A model generated the notes under the pieces. The model was not told the origin of the DNA. It searched no databases and was given only the letters and a program-made list of their open reading frames with translations. From Haplomitrium mnioides (lineage: Eukaryota > Marchantiophyta > Haplomitriopsida > Calobryales): a stretch of DNA of 47,254 nucleotides. Of this stretch, positions 36,955-46,853 are shown in pieces (within the stretch, counting starts at the first letter, position 1; every line of letters starts with the position of its first letter). The stretch spans positions 1 through 47,254 of the forward strand of contig JBNGIS010039310.1 in NCBI GenBank assembly GCA_049999725.1. The letters run 5' to 3'. The position numbers and the translations under genes were made by a program.

Positions 36955-37335
36955 CTTAGGCTTTATGTTCTTGTTTAGAGTTTATGTGCACATAAGCTTT
37001 CTAGTTCTCGTTCGAAGTCTATGCGCGCATGAGCTTAAAAGGTTTTTGTTCAGAGGTAATGCACGCATAAGCCAAAGGGTTCTCGTTCAAAGTCTATGCA
37101 TGCATAGGCTTTAAGGTTCTTGTTTAGAGTCTTGACATGCATAGGCTTTAGGGTTCTACTTCAAAGTCCATGCATGCATAACTTTATTGTTCTTGTTCAT
37201 AGTCTAAGCATGCATAGACTTTAGGATTCTCGTTCGGAGTCTATGCATACATAAGCTTTAGGGTTCTAGTTTGGAGTCTATGCTTGCATAGGATTTAAGA
37301 GCTACGACACTCAAAGTCTAGTTCAAAGTCCGTAT
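36955..37335. repeat. 37-bp tail minisatellite, copy 1
   Basis: Eight to nine units of about 37-38 bp reading TTCTCGTTCGAAGTCTATGC then GCGCATAGGCTTTAGGG. The ATGCGCGCAT core is shared with the 24-bp intronic repeat but the spacer differs. The same tail repeat follows copy 2 (41530-41870) and copy 3 (46360-46685). Confidence 0.85.
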
Positions 37336-37351
37336 ATGACTAAATATCCAC

Positions 37352-37353
<2 letters not shown>

Positions 37354-37390
<37 letters not shown>
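37354..37390. repeat. (TA)n microsatellite
   Basis: About 18 TA dinucleotides in the tail of copy 1, absent from the tails of copies 2 and 3, where related sequence reads AAAACATATATC. Confidence 0.9.
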
Positions 37391-37395
<5 letters not shown>

Positions 37396-37677
37396 TAATT
37401 TTTGATGAATTTAGTATATTTACAATAGTGTGAGGCTTTAATAAAATATTTCAATAACCAAAATGCTTGTTTTCTAGGGTGTTTTCTATAAAGAAATTTT
37501 TGAAGTATAATCTCAATGTAAAATACACAATTTGCATTTCTAAAAAACGATTTTCTTTATGAAAAAAAAACGTAAAATTGATGTTTTTCAATACCAAGTC
37601 ATGAAAAATAATATTTTTGACTACCAAGTGAAACATGAACTCAGTAGCGGTTCTTGGTTCAAAGTAGCAACTATTAT
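37391..37677 (+). repeat. A+T-rich family tail, copy 1
   Basis: From TTTTTGATGAATTTAGTATA to the phrase ACTCAGTAGCGGTTCTTGG and CAAAGTAGC this matches the tails at 41155-41460 and 45985-46290 (opposite strand). Similarity stops near CTATTAT at 37671-37677, which I take as the right end of this copy. Confidence 0.75.
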
Positions 37678-37796
37678 TGTTGAAACAAAAACTGTAAAAT
37701 AGAAGAACCAAGAAATTAACAGACCTTAGTAAAAATAGTTGAGCAATTTACTAAGAGTTTGATTACTTCCAATGGAATAAACAACTCTAGGAAAAT

Positions 37797-38057
37797 TTGA
37801 AGAACTTGTTTCATCTATATGATATGGTTGATGAACATTCTTGTACAATATTGGTGAACTATGGAAGCTCTAAAAATTTCATGTTATTACGTTTTTTCAA
37901 TAGACCACCGAAGAGCACGACATTTCAACAAGTCAATGATACCATCTTGTCTCGTCCTATCTTACAACCATATAAAACAACCGCCAATTTGAACCATGAA
38001 CATCTACTAGGTTTATGTTTCATTTTTTGTTCTAAAAAACCAACTTTGAAATTTTAG
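37797..38057 (+). pseudogene. Possible retrotransposon protease fragment
   Basis: An 87-codon open stretch with CTILVNYGSSKNFM. In Ty3/gypsy aspartic proteases the flap-active-site text is of the form LIDSGSSHNFI, so this could be a protease with the catalytic Asp changed to Asn. The rest shows no clear family match, and no reverse transcriptase follows. It is a weak call. Confidence 0.25.
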
Positions 38058-40682
38058 CATCCAAAATTATCTACACATATATTACTTTTTCTTCATCTAT
38101 CAATTTTATATTATCTAATATTATTATTTTTTTGTTCCAAACCAACAAAGACAAAACAAACAACATTGAAGAAGTGTCACAAGTTGAAGATCAAAGCAGG
38201 AAGAATCCATATTTTAAGATTTCTATATTCAAATCAAAGAGAAATTGGATTCGCAATCTTATTGCAAACATATACATATGAAGAATGCAATCAAATTCAT
38301 GGAGAATTTGATTAATGGGTAGACAACAACATTTTGAGAAGATCTCGTTAAATCACAAGACTGAGCGGATTCCGATCAAATTCAATTAGCAAGAGAACTT
38401 TAATCGAATTGAAGCATAATCAAAGTCATTCAATCAAAGAAGGCAGTGCGTGTCACTATTGGAGCCAAATTGAGAAAGAATAGAACAAATGCTTGAAACA
38501 AGATTGAATAGTTCTTTTTGCTGAAGAATAATCCAAGCAGACAAGGGCACATTTCGATTGGATTGAGATTCAAAGAAGATTGATTGCTAAGAAAATTGCT
38601 ATCAAATTTGAAGCAAAACGCATCAGATCTCGGGCATTTCGACAAGTTGCAGAAGAAGACTTCATCAAAGAGCTCTTTGAAGGTCAAAGCAGTGAGAGGT
38701 CATCCTTTCAACATAGATTGAAACTCTAAAAATTGAAAGCTCCAAAGGTAGAAATCAAGTTTTTTCGAAAGTTCGAAAGAGAATTTGATGAACACCAAAA
38801 AATTGACATTTCATTGAAAGTTCACAATCGTACATTGAGTATATTTTGAAAGTTTGAAAACTCAAAAGTTCTAGTCTATTGAAACGACATAATATCACTA
38901 TTTCACCAAATTTTCATTAGCTATATTGAAAGTTCGAAAAAGTTCTTCGATGAATGGTGAAAGTTTGAAAAGGGTTTCTATCATTCCGTATCAGGTATAT
39001 ATCACCATTTCAGAAGTTCAATTTCAAAAAAACTTGAAAGTTCAAAAAGCAACACAGAGTAAATGGTGAAAGTTTGAAAGGGAAAAAGCGAAGTTGTCAG
39101 CAAAACAACAACAAAGCACTATTTCAGTAAAAAAATTTAAAATATCAAAAGTTTGAAAAGGCTACTTCAGTGTTTTCTGAAAGCTCAAAGGAAGAAACAT
39201 TTGGTTGAAATAGAGATAAATCACTATTTTGGACATCTGAAAAAAAAAATTTATTTTGGTTATAAAACTAATCTAAGCTCGGAAGGGGAATGTACCCCTT
39301 ATTCAAATTTGACCAATCCCGGAGTGACAAATGGCACATGTAAGACTATATTTGGTTTAAGGTCACATCAAACCCCACCCCTAGATGCAAGGAGTGAGGG
39401 AATCTTACTCAAGGCTCTCAAAATAAGTTAAGAGCCGTTGCTATATATACATGATCTTGTTTTTCCCATTTCACTCATGGAATTAAGAGAAGATTGCTCG
39501 TGAAGCGACGCTTTCCCTAGTATTCAAACCTCATCTTCGAAGCACTAGATGATGTACCGAAGCTACTAAGTCCGCAAAAGCTACCAGGTCAATGCCGAAC
39601 CTATATTAAGTCAACTCCAAAGCATAGATTTGCTACCAAACCTGATTTGATTACCGACCCTAATCTTCTTTGAGCTCGAGTGCAGCATTTTTTTGACAGA
39701 TCTTCAATCAAGTATTCTGCAAGCATTCAAGCTTATTTTTCAAATCTAAATCAACAGATCTGATTTCCTCCTCTAGGCAAAGCTATCAAATATGATTTTA
39801 TGCCACTTGGTTCACAAATAAGTATAAACCGAGAGCTAACCTCTCTTGAAATTACAAAGTTAATAGCATAACAACTCTGTTATGCTTCCAGCTTATTGAT
39901 TCCACATATGGAGAGTTTTATTTTAATTTTCTGAAGAAAAAAGATTGGAGAATTACTAGAATATACACAATAATTCCTATAGTGTGTGTAGGTTTTCAGC
40001 TATATCCGAGATGTTTTGACTAGCAATTCAGATATCTATTCAGTTGGCTTGACCAAATTGGAAGCTAATGAAGACCCCCATTAGATATCAAACATTGTTA
40101 CACCTATTGGAATGTCAATTTGATATATATTAGGAACAAATCACTTTATAACCAAAATAAGTTTTAGTGTAAAAAGATTGACTATAGCTATGTCTACTAA
40201 TATAGATTCTGATTTCTCAAAAGTACATTTTTTCTATAAAATCAGATAGAGGAAACTTACTTTTTGTCTCAAGAATCTATAAAGACTCTGAGTATGCATA
40301 ATAACTACAACTAGTACATAGGGTTCCCTCTACAATATATAGTATATTCCAATTTTATTCTCAAAATTTTTCCACATCATCTATCTTCAAGATATGATTC
40401 AGAAGTGCAGAGGTCTCTTAAAATATTGTTGCTGAACTATGAAGGCCTATTGTTGATTGCAATACTTATTTTCTTGAAGATTTGAAGATCAACCCCTTGC
40501 CTACAACAAGAAGAAAAGGAAACACACTCTTCATATTACCACAGTTATAAAAATCTGTTTCAATTGTTATTGACAAAACATAAGAGAGTTTAATACGTGT
40601 TTTTCTGAAATTTTTGATAAGTCTATTGTTTATCCTCCATAACCTTTAAGCTCTTTCAACATTCTAAATAATAGAGAAATTA
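38058..40682. other. LTR-like and leader sequence left of copia gag
   Basis: No gene. From about 38750 to 39170 the motif GAAAGTTTGAAA or GAAAGTTCGAAA recurs more than ten times at irregular spacing. A TATATATAC box lies at 39442-39450, followed by a leader, as in an LTR promoter. A copia gag begins at 40683, so this stretch plausibly includes the copia 5' LTR and leader, but I found no clear primer-binding site or TG...CA pair. Confidence 0.4.
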
Positions 40683-41159
40683 AATTTCAAACACTTGACC
40701 ATAGAAGAAGACAATCATCTCTCTTGGTCACTAGATGCTACCACACATCTAGAATCTAAAGGATTGGAGACTACCATCTAAACAGATGAGGACATAACTC
40801 TACAACAAAAAGCCCAAGCACTAGTTTTCCTGAGGCACCATGTGTCAGACTCTCTGAAAATACAATGCTTGAATGAGAGTACCCTCAGAATTCTCTGGGA
40901 CAATCTAAAAGATAAATTTGACCATACCAAAACCATACATATGCCCAAAGAAATACATGATTGGGCTAACTTGAGTGTGCAAGATTTTCCAACTATTTCT
41001 AAATATAACAGTGAGTTATTGAGAATTACATCTCAATTGACTTTGTGTGGACACCCTATTTCTCAAGCAGAATAGATTGAAAAGACTTTGTCCACATTTC
41101 ATACAACAAACATGATTTTGTTTGCCCAATATAGAAACATAAATTTTACCACATATAAT
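40683..41159 (+). pseudogene. Ty1/copia-type gag fragment
   Basis: Capsid of a plant copia element. One frame reads HLSWSLDATTHLESKGLETT, QALVFLRHHVSDSLKIQCLN, LRILWDNLKDKFDHTKTI, IHDWANLSVQDFPTISKYN, LRITSQLTLCGHPI, then EKTLSTFHTTNMILFAQYR and FTTYN. This order (W-LD--HL, AKA--FLRHH, LW--LK-RFDH, DW--L--QDF, YNS-L-RI-SQL-LCG, EKT-STFH-SN--L-QQYR) is the standard copia gag. Two stops occur: TAA for Gln near 40793 and TAG for Gln near 41073. The match stops at 41159, exactly where the tail of methyltransferase-like copy 2 begins, so the copia element is interrupted there. Confidence 0.8.
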
Positions 41160-42060
41160 AGCCCCTACTTTGTACTAGGAACCACTACTGAGTTCCTATT
41201 TCACTTGGTAGTCAGAATTTCTTTTGGGTGATTTAGCATTAAAAAACATCAAATTTACGTTTGAAATCTTCTTTTCGAAAAGAAAATTGTTTTTTATAAA
41301 CACAAAATGCATATTTTACATTGAGATTATATTTTAAACATTTCTTTGTAGAAAATATCTTGCAAAACAAGCATTTTGGTTATTCAAATATTTTATAAAA
41401 ACTTCATACTATTGTGAATAAACTAAATTCATCAAAAATAAAATAAAACATATATCTTTTGATGGAAAAAAATTACAGGAAAATGTAAATGTCTTGTCGG
41501 GTAAGGACTTTGAACCTGACTTTGAGCATCGTAGTTAACAAATCCTATGCAAGTATAGACTCCAAACCAGAATCGTAAAGCCTATGCACGCATAGACTCC
41601 GAACAAGAATCCTAAAGCATGCACGTGCTTATACTCTGAACAAGAACAATGAAGCTATGCATGCATGGACTTTGAACTAGAACCCTAGAGCTATTGCAAG
41701 CCAAGATTCTAAACAACCCTACAGCCTATGCAAGCATAGACATTGAATAAGAACCCTTTGGCTTATGGGTGAAGGGACTCTAAACAATAACCTGAGAGCT
41801 TATGCATACAGAGAATCCGAACAAGAACTAGATAGCCTTATTGCGCAACGACACTAAACAATGCGCAAAGACTCGAAATTATCCTTAGATTAGCAATTGA
41901 CTTCAAACCATTCTTAGACTATCAAATGAGTCAAACTATTCTTAAGCCCACCAAACTAAATCGTGATGAAAAGACTTGAAATAGATTGAAAGAGCAACAA
42001 GATGAAAATTTGGTAAATAAAAATTTGGAAAACATAAACTTTATTAATAATACAAATTGT
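41155..42060 (-). repeat. Tail of copy 2: 37-bp repeats plus A+T-rich end
   Basis: Opposite-strand equivalent of 36793-37677. The tandem part (about 41530-41870) shows the forward phrase CCTATGCACGCATAGACTCC with AACAAGAATC spacers. The A+T-rich part (41220-41460) ends in CAAAGTAGGGGCTATTATA on the - strand, matching the end of copy 1's tail. The repeat cores have mostly lost the CGCG of the intact palindrome. Confidence 0.8.
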
Positions 42061-42688
42061 TCAAACAGAATCTTAGACTCTATCCTCTTCAGGAAGAATT
42101 GTCTCTTCTAAATCCATAGGCTAAGCATCTGCAGCCGCTAGACAATGCTGTCGAGATTTTCCAGTCCTCGATATTACAATAGAGTCACCAGAAACACCTG
42201 TAGTACCAAGAGGAACAAGCTCCTTGTGGTATGCAAAAACTATCTGTGACTCAACATCGGATGGCAAAGAAGCCATTGTCAAAACCCTCTGAGGAATATA
42301 AATAGACTGATGTCTATCATATTCTACGGTGATGCAGTTTTGCATCAGCTTTAAAGCACAGATAAGGCCTGTGCCAGACCCAGAGTAGAGATCAAGGATC
42401 CAATCTTGCTTTGTTGATAAATGGTCAATAAAAAAATTGTAGAGAGCCTACGGCTTTTGATAAACATTGACAAGAGCATCATCTTCTCGATGTTTAAGTT
42501 TTGCCGAAACTACAAGGCAACTAAAAACACTCCACATAATCTGCCGAGGAAGTCCGGTTGTAGAAGTAGGCTGCAAATTAAAGAGGCACATGCTCCTCTT
42601 TCCTTCCTTAGTCCAGTAGCCCACCGTTCAATACTTGTGGGTATGTGCGATTCTGGGACCACCAGAAAGATGAATATTGTTTTTGTCC

Positions 42689-42789
42689 CTACAAAAAGAA
42701 AATTAATCAAATCAAACGTTGCAACCAAAATACAAGAGAAGTAAAAAACAGAGAAATCAAAAACAAAAAATAATAAAAGAACAACTCAC
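42689..42789 (-). other. Intron 3 of copy 2
   Basis: Donor GTGAGT after ACATCTA and acceptor TTTTTGTAG before GGACAAAAAC; position and flanks match the intron in copy 1. It is the only family intron seen without the palindromic minisatellite. Confidence 0.65.
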
Positions 42790-43345
42790 TAGATGTTGTG
42801 GTCGATTGCACAACAGACTTCAAAAAAAGTATCCTCAACGATGCCAAATTGCTGCAAAGAATGAATGATCACAAAAGACCAACAGTCCAAAGTTGTAACT
42901 GCCGCAAAAGATGATACCATATTAAAAATGTCATCTTTTGAAAAAGGTTTTGAGTCATCATGTTTGCATTCCTTAAGGTTGTACCCATAAGGAATATCGG
43001 CAATAGCCAAAGTAAAGCACCTAGGTTTCACAAGACCCTTCAATTGTTCAACGTTGGCCTCTTCGTGGACTTGATAAAAAAACCACGTTAAGACCATCGA
43101 CATACGACATTAATTCATCTTCCTCGTCTCTCACAACTCCTTTAGTTGTCAGAGATGCAGCACCACTTTGTTGTCGTGCTTTCCAATCTCTAGCCTTTTG
43201 GCAGTCGAGAAGAAAAGCAAGAGGATAAGAGACCAATGTGGGAGGCTGGTCTTGATCTTCAGGGGCTTCCTTGACCCCAGATTTTTTCCTTCCTTTCGCA
43301 ATTGCTGTCAATTTCTTTGCTAGTTGCCATTTAAATGTTTTGTCC

Positions 43346-43935
43346 CTTGCACAAAAATCAAACAAAAAACAGTAAAGAGTGATAAAAACATTTTAAGGTA
43401 GAGAACATAAAACATTTTAGGGTCCATGTGTGCATGGACATCGAAGTCCATGCGCGCATGGACTTCGAAATCCATGCACGTATGGACTTCAATGTCTACA
43501 CACGCTTTGACTTTCAAGTCTATGCGCGCATGAACTTTGCTGTTTAAGAGCACTTGGACTTTGAAATCTAGGCTAGATATGGACTTCAAAGTCCATGCAC
43601 GCATGGACTTTGATGTCCACGTGTGTTTGGACTTTGAAGTCCATGCTCACATGGACTTCAAAGTCCAAGTGCTCTTGAACAACAAAGTCCATGTGCGCAT
43701 AGACTTCGAAGTTAATGCGCGCAGGGACTTGAAAGTCAATGCGCGCATGGGCATCAAAGTCCATGCTCGCATGAACTTCGAAGTCTAAGTAGGCTTAGAC
43801 ATTTTAAGTCCATGCGAGTATGGACTTCAATGTCCATGCAGACCTGGACCATAAACTTTTAAAACACAACAAAAATTTACAAAATATTGAATGCAAATAC
43901 AAATAAATAAATGTAGGTCCAAAGAAAGGAGTTAC
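43346..43935 (-). other. Intron 2 of copy 2 (boundaries approximate)
   Basis: The acceptor TTTTGTGCAAG precedes GGACAAAAC, matching the exon-3 start of copy 1 (GTGTAG before GGGGACAAAAC). The donor is less certain; a CTA|GTAACT at 43935 resembles the intron 3 donor context. Most of the intron is palindromic minisatellite. Confidence 0.45.
43420..43850. repeat. 24-bp palindromic minisatellite in intron 2 of copy 2
   Basis: About 17 units of 24 bp with core AGTCCATGCGCGCATGGACT, itself a perfect inverted repeat. At 43441-43468 the symmetry is perfect over 28 bases. Units with GTGTGC, GCACGC or GCTCAC in place of GCGCGC look like decay of CpG. Since 24 is a multiple of three, both strands carry open frames of a V-H-A-R-M-D-F-E-like octapeptide (+ 43537-43788; - 43764-43573). 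Confidence 0.9.
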
Positions 43936-45294
43936 TAGAAGCTTCTCGAAGCTTGAATAAAAGGAGGCCATCTTTGACTCTTCAATGTGAAGAGGGTACT
44001 CCTCTCTTGCCTCTTCTCATGAATTGCAATAAACCTCAGAACAAAAACTCTTTATGATTACCGCCAAAACTTTGTGTCTCTCTGCCTCCCAAGACATCTT
44101 GTCCATTGAAAGCTCTCCGGCTTCCACCCACTTCAAAACTGAAATCTTGACTTCATCTGGAAGACCTTGAAGAGACCTCCAAGGCGTCCACTTCATATCC
44201 TCCATCCTGAGAGATCCTTTGACCTTTGGCTTCTTGCATTTCACAATATTCTTCTCCCACATTGAAAAAATGATCTGCTATAAATCCCAAAGCTCCCCAC
44301 TTCTTAATGCTAGCTAGAACCAGTTGTCTTGAGAAGTCATGGTCTTCTTAAGTGTAGACTTGGGTTTTATCTCGAGGGTTTCCAGCACTAGCTCCCTTTT
44401 CAAGTTTTGGGATGAAACCATCCCACTCTCTACAAATCGTTGATGCCAATACGCATTTGTCATCGATTGCAAAAATACGGGCCTCTATTGGTGTGAGACC
44501 CACGTACACATAACAATTGCCTCTTGCAATCTCGTAGCGATACTTGTTAGGGCTCTTGATGTCGAACTTTGACTTGTCCTTAACACCACACTTTGGGTCT
44601 ACAACCACGATAAAAAAAGAGTGCGCGTACTTATTTGTTAGCATTCTTTGCGCAAGAAGCTCCACAAAATCTTGATTTAATCTTTGAATTCGGAATGGAC
44701 CCCAATTGTCCATTCCAAGCTTGGGCAGATTAAAGTTTTCCAACCTTATTGTGATGGTCTCTTCACGGACTCTGTAGCGCTGGATTGCAGACTCCCTTAT
44801 CTTGTTTTTGTCCTCCTCAGACACTATCTGAGGATCCACTTTCTCTCTTTCCTGAAAAGTACGCAACCCCCTGTGGGATTGCCTTTTTGCTCTTGACGTT
44901 GGAGCCAAAACTAGCTCCGGCTCCTGCTCCAAGTCTTGCCCCGAGCTGCTTGGTGATGAAAACAAAGGGGCAAATGAAGTAGATTTCACTTCAGATTTTA
45001 GGGGGCTGGCTCCTCCTCAACAACCGGTGCTCGTGCAAGTTTTTTCTTTTTTTGTGCCAATTTCTTTTTCTTCTGAGCCTCAATTGGCTCCGGCTCCTTT
45101 CTTTTTTTTTGGGAAGAAGTCTTTGTAGCATGAACCGAGAATGTTGCCACACTCGCATGTGGCACAAGCTATTGAATATTGATGCCTTGCTTGGGCTTTA
45201 GAATCTTGATTTGTATAGCAAGCTTGATGAAGTCCTACTCGATCCGCTTTGCGTCATTGTTAGAATCAACAAAATCGGCAAAAAATTGAGTGAA

Positions 45295-45729
45295 CTGAAA
45301 ATAAAGACATAAAACAATTTGGCATTAGTGAAAATGTTAGACAGACTTCAGAAAGCGCAAGGACTTTAAAAATAAGTAAACAAGGAAATAAGCATGCAAT
45401 AAACAAGGAAGTCCATGCGCGCATGGATCTGAGAGTCCATGCGCGCAAGGACTTGAGAGTACATGACGCGCAAGGACTTTGAAGTCCATGTACGCTTGAA
45501 CTTCAGAGTCCCTACGCGCAAGGACTTTGAAGTCCATGCACGCTTGGACTTCAGAGTCCCTGCACGCAAGGACTCTCAAGTCAATGCGCACATGGACTTC
45601 AGAGTCCATGCGCGCATGGACTTCAAAGTCCTTACGCACATGGACACTCAAGTCCCTGCGCCCATGGACATCGTAAGAGTTACAACTAAGTAAGGAAATA
45701 GAAATAAGATAATAAATTTCATAACTCAC
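45295..45729 (-). other. Intron 1 of copy 2
   Basis: Donor GTGAGT after GGAAAAT at 45729 and acceptor ATTTTCAG before TTCACTCAATTTTT at 45295, matching copy 1. It is mostly filled by palindromic minisatellite. Confidence 0.65.
45405..45672. repeat. 24-bp palindromic minisatellite in intron 1 of copy 2
   Basis: About eleven units of 24 bp, including a perfect AGTCCATGCGCGCATGGACT near 45601. Some units read GCGCAAGGACT, breaking the palindrome on one side. Open frames of an octapeptide occur on both strands (for example - 45700-45440, + 45463-45693), running into unrelated intron sequence. Confidence 0.9.
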
Positions 45730-45984
45730 ATTTTCCATCTTCCCTTGACGCCTGAAGATTCGTAGTAAATATATCTCTCTCCTTGCACTCCGAAAAATTA
45801 AATCGCTTGCGATTTGTAGAATAAAGAGTAATTCAATCTTGGGACTGCACAAGCAGCCTGATGTTGGCTTTCTTTCCGTCTTGGATCATTGTAATTTGGA
45901 CCAGTAGACCCAAATTGAATTTTTCACTTTCATCTTCAAAAAGGTAAAGATGGTGATCCAGGTCTATCAAAGAACAATAAACAG

Positions 45985-46853
45985 CTGCTACTTTGATCCA
46001 TGAACCACTACTGAGTTCCTGTTTCACTTGGCAGTCAAATTTTTTTTTGAAGATTTGGCATTCAAAAACATCAAATTTACGACTAAAATCTTCTTTTCGA
46101 AAAAAATATCGTTTTTTATAAACAAAAAATGCATATTTTACATTGAGATTATATTTCAATTATTTCTTTATGGAAAACAACTTGAAAAACAAACATTTTG
46201 GATATTCAAATATTTTATAAAAACTTGAAACTATTGTGAATAAACTAAATTCATCAAAAATAAAATAAAACATACATCTTTTGGTGGAAAAAAACTACAG
46301 GAAAACATAAATGTCCAGTTGGGTAAGCACTTTGAACCTGAATTTGAGCATCATAGCTAACAAATCCTATACAAGCATAGACTCCAAACCAGAACCGTAA
46401 AGCCTATGCACGCATAAACTCCGAACAAGAATCCTAAATCATGTGCCTGCTTAGACTCTGAACAAGAACAATGAAGCTATGCACGCATGGACTTTGAACT
46501 AGAATCCTAGAGCCATTATACGCCAAGATTCTAAACAAGAACCCTACAGCCTATGCACGCATAGACATTGAACAAGAACCCTTTGACCAACGGGTGCACT
46601 CTGAACAATAACCTTACAGCTTAAGCGCGTAGGGAATCCCAACAAGAACTACAAAGCCTTAATGTGCAAAGACACTAAACAATATGCAATGACTCCAAAT
46701 CATTCTTAGATTAGTAATTGAGTTCAAACCATTCTTAGACTATCAATTGAGTCAACTTATTCTTAGGTGCAATGAACTGAATCGTGATGAAAGACTTGAA
46801 ATAGATTGAAAGAGCAACAAGATGAAACTTTGGCAGAGAAAGATTTGGAAAAA
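45985..46853 (-). repeat. Tail of copy 3, joined to exon 1 of copy 2
   Basis: Contains the 37-bp tail repeat (about 46360-46685) and the A+T-rich end (46020-46320), each matching the tails of copies 1 and 2. It runs without a break into the coding text of copy 2 exon 1 (SSGSWIKVAAVYCSL near 46010-45965). The ends of the tails of copies 1 and 2 carry the beginning of that same text (SSGSWFKVA), then stop. Confidence 0.75.

Larger units (their letters stand above)
42073..46015 (-). pseudogene. ParB-like/N6-N4 DNA methyltransferase-like gene, copy 2
   Basis: Best copy of the family. Exon 1 (to 45730): LYLFEDESEKFNLGLLVQI. Exon 2 (45294 to about 43936): KILKPKQGINI, a Lys-rich linker, then a 213-codon open block (44989-44348) with IQRYRVREETITIRLENF, QDFVELLAQRML, FFIVVVDPK, NKYRYEIARG and VYVGLTPIEARIFAIDDK, which I read as a possible ParB-like domain; a later part has LQGLPDEVKISVLKWVEAGE. 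Exon 3 (about 43345-42790): LAIADIPYGYN, the D-P-P-Y-type catalytic motif with Ile at position 2. Exon 4 (42688-42073): NVYQKP, DWILDLYSGSGTGLICALKL and VEYDRH, the SAM-binding motif. Catalytic motif before SAM motif is the beta-class order (PF01555-like). Damage: a frameshift near 45000, one near 44345, another near 43080, and several stops. DNA methylation is inferred from motifs only. Confidence 0.7.

Noticed and set aside
43537-43788. Open frame encoding a repeated V-H-A-R-M-D-F-E-like octapeptide (also on the opposite strand, and at 34084-34477 and 45366-45700)
   Set aside because: The frame follows from a 24-bp palindromic tandem repeat inside an intron. It is open on both strands, has no conserved start, and runs into intron sequence.
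44684-44982. + strand open frames opposite copy 2 exon 2
   Set aside because: The - strand here reads as the family protein, shared with copy 1; the + frames are shadows.
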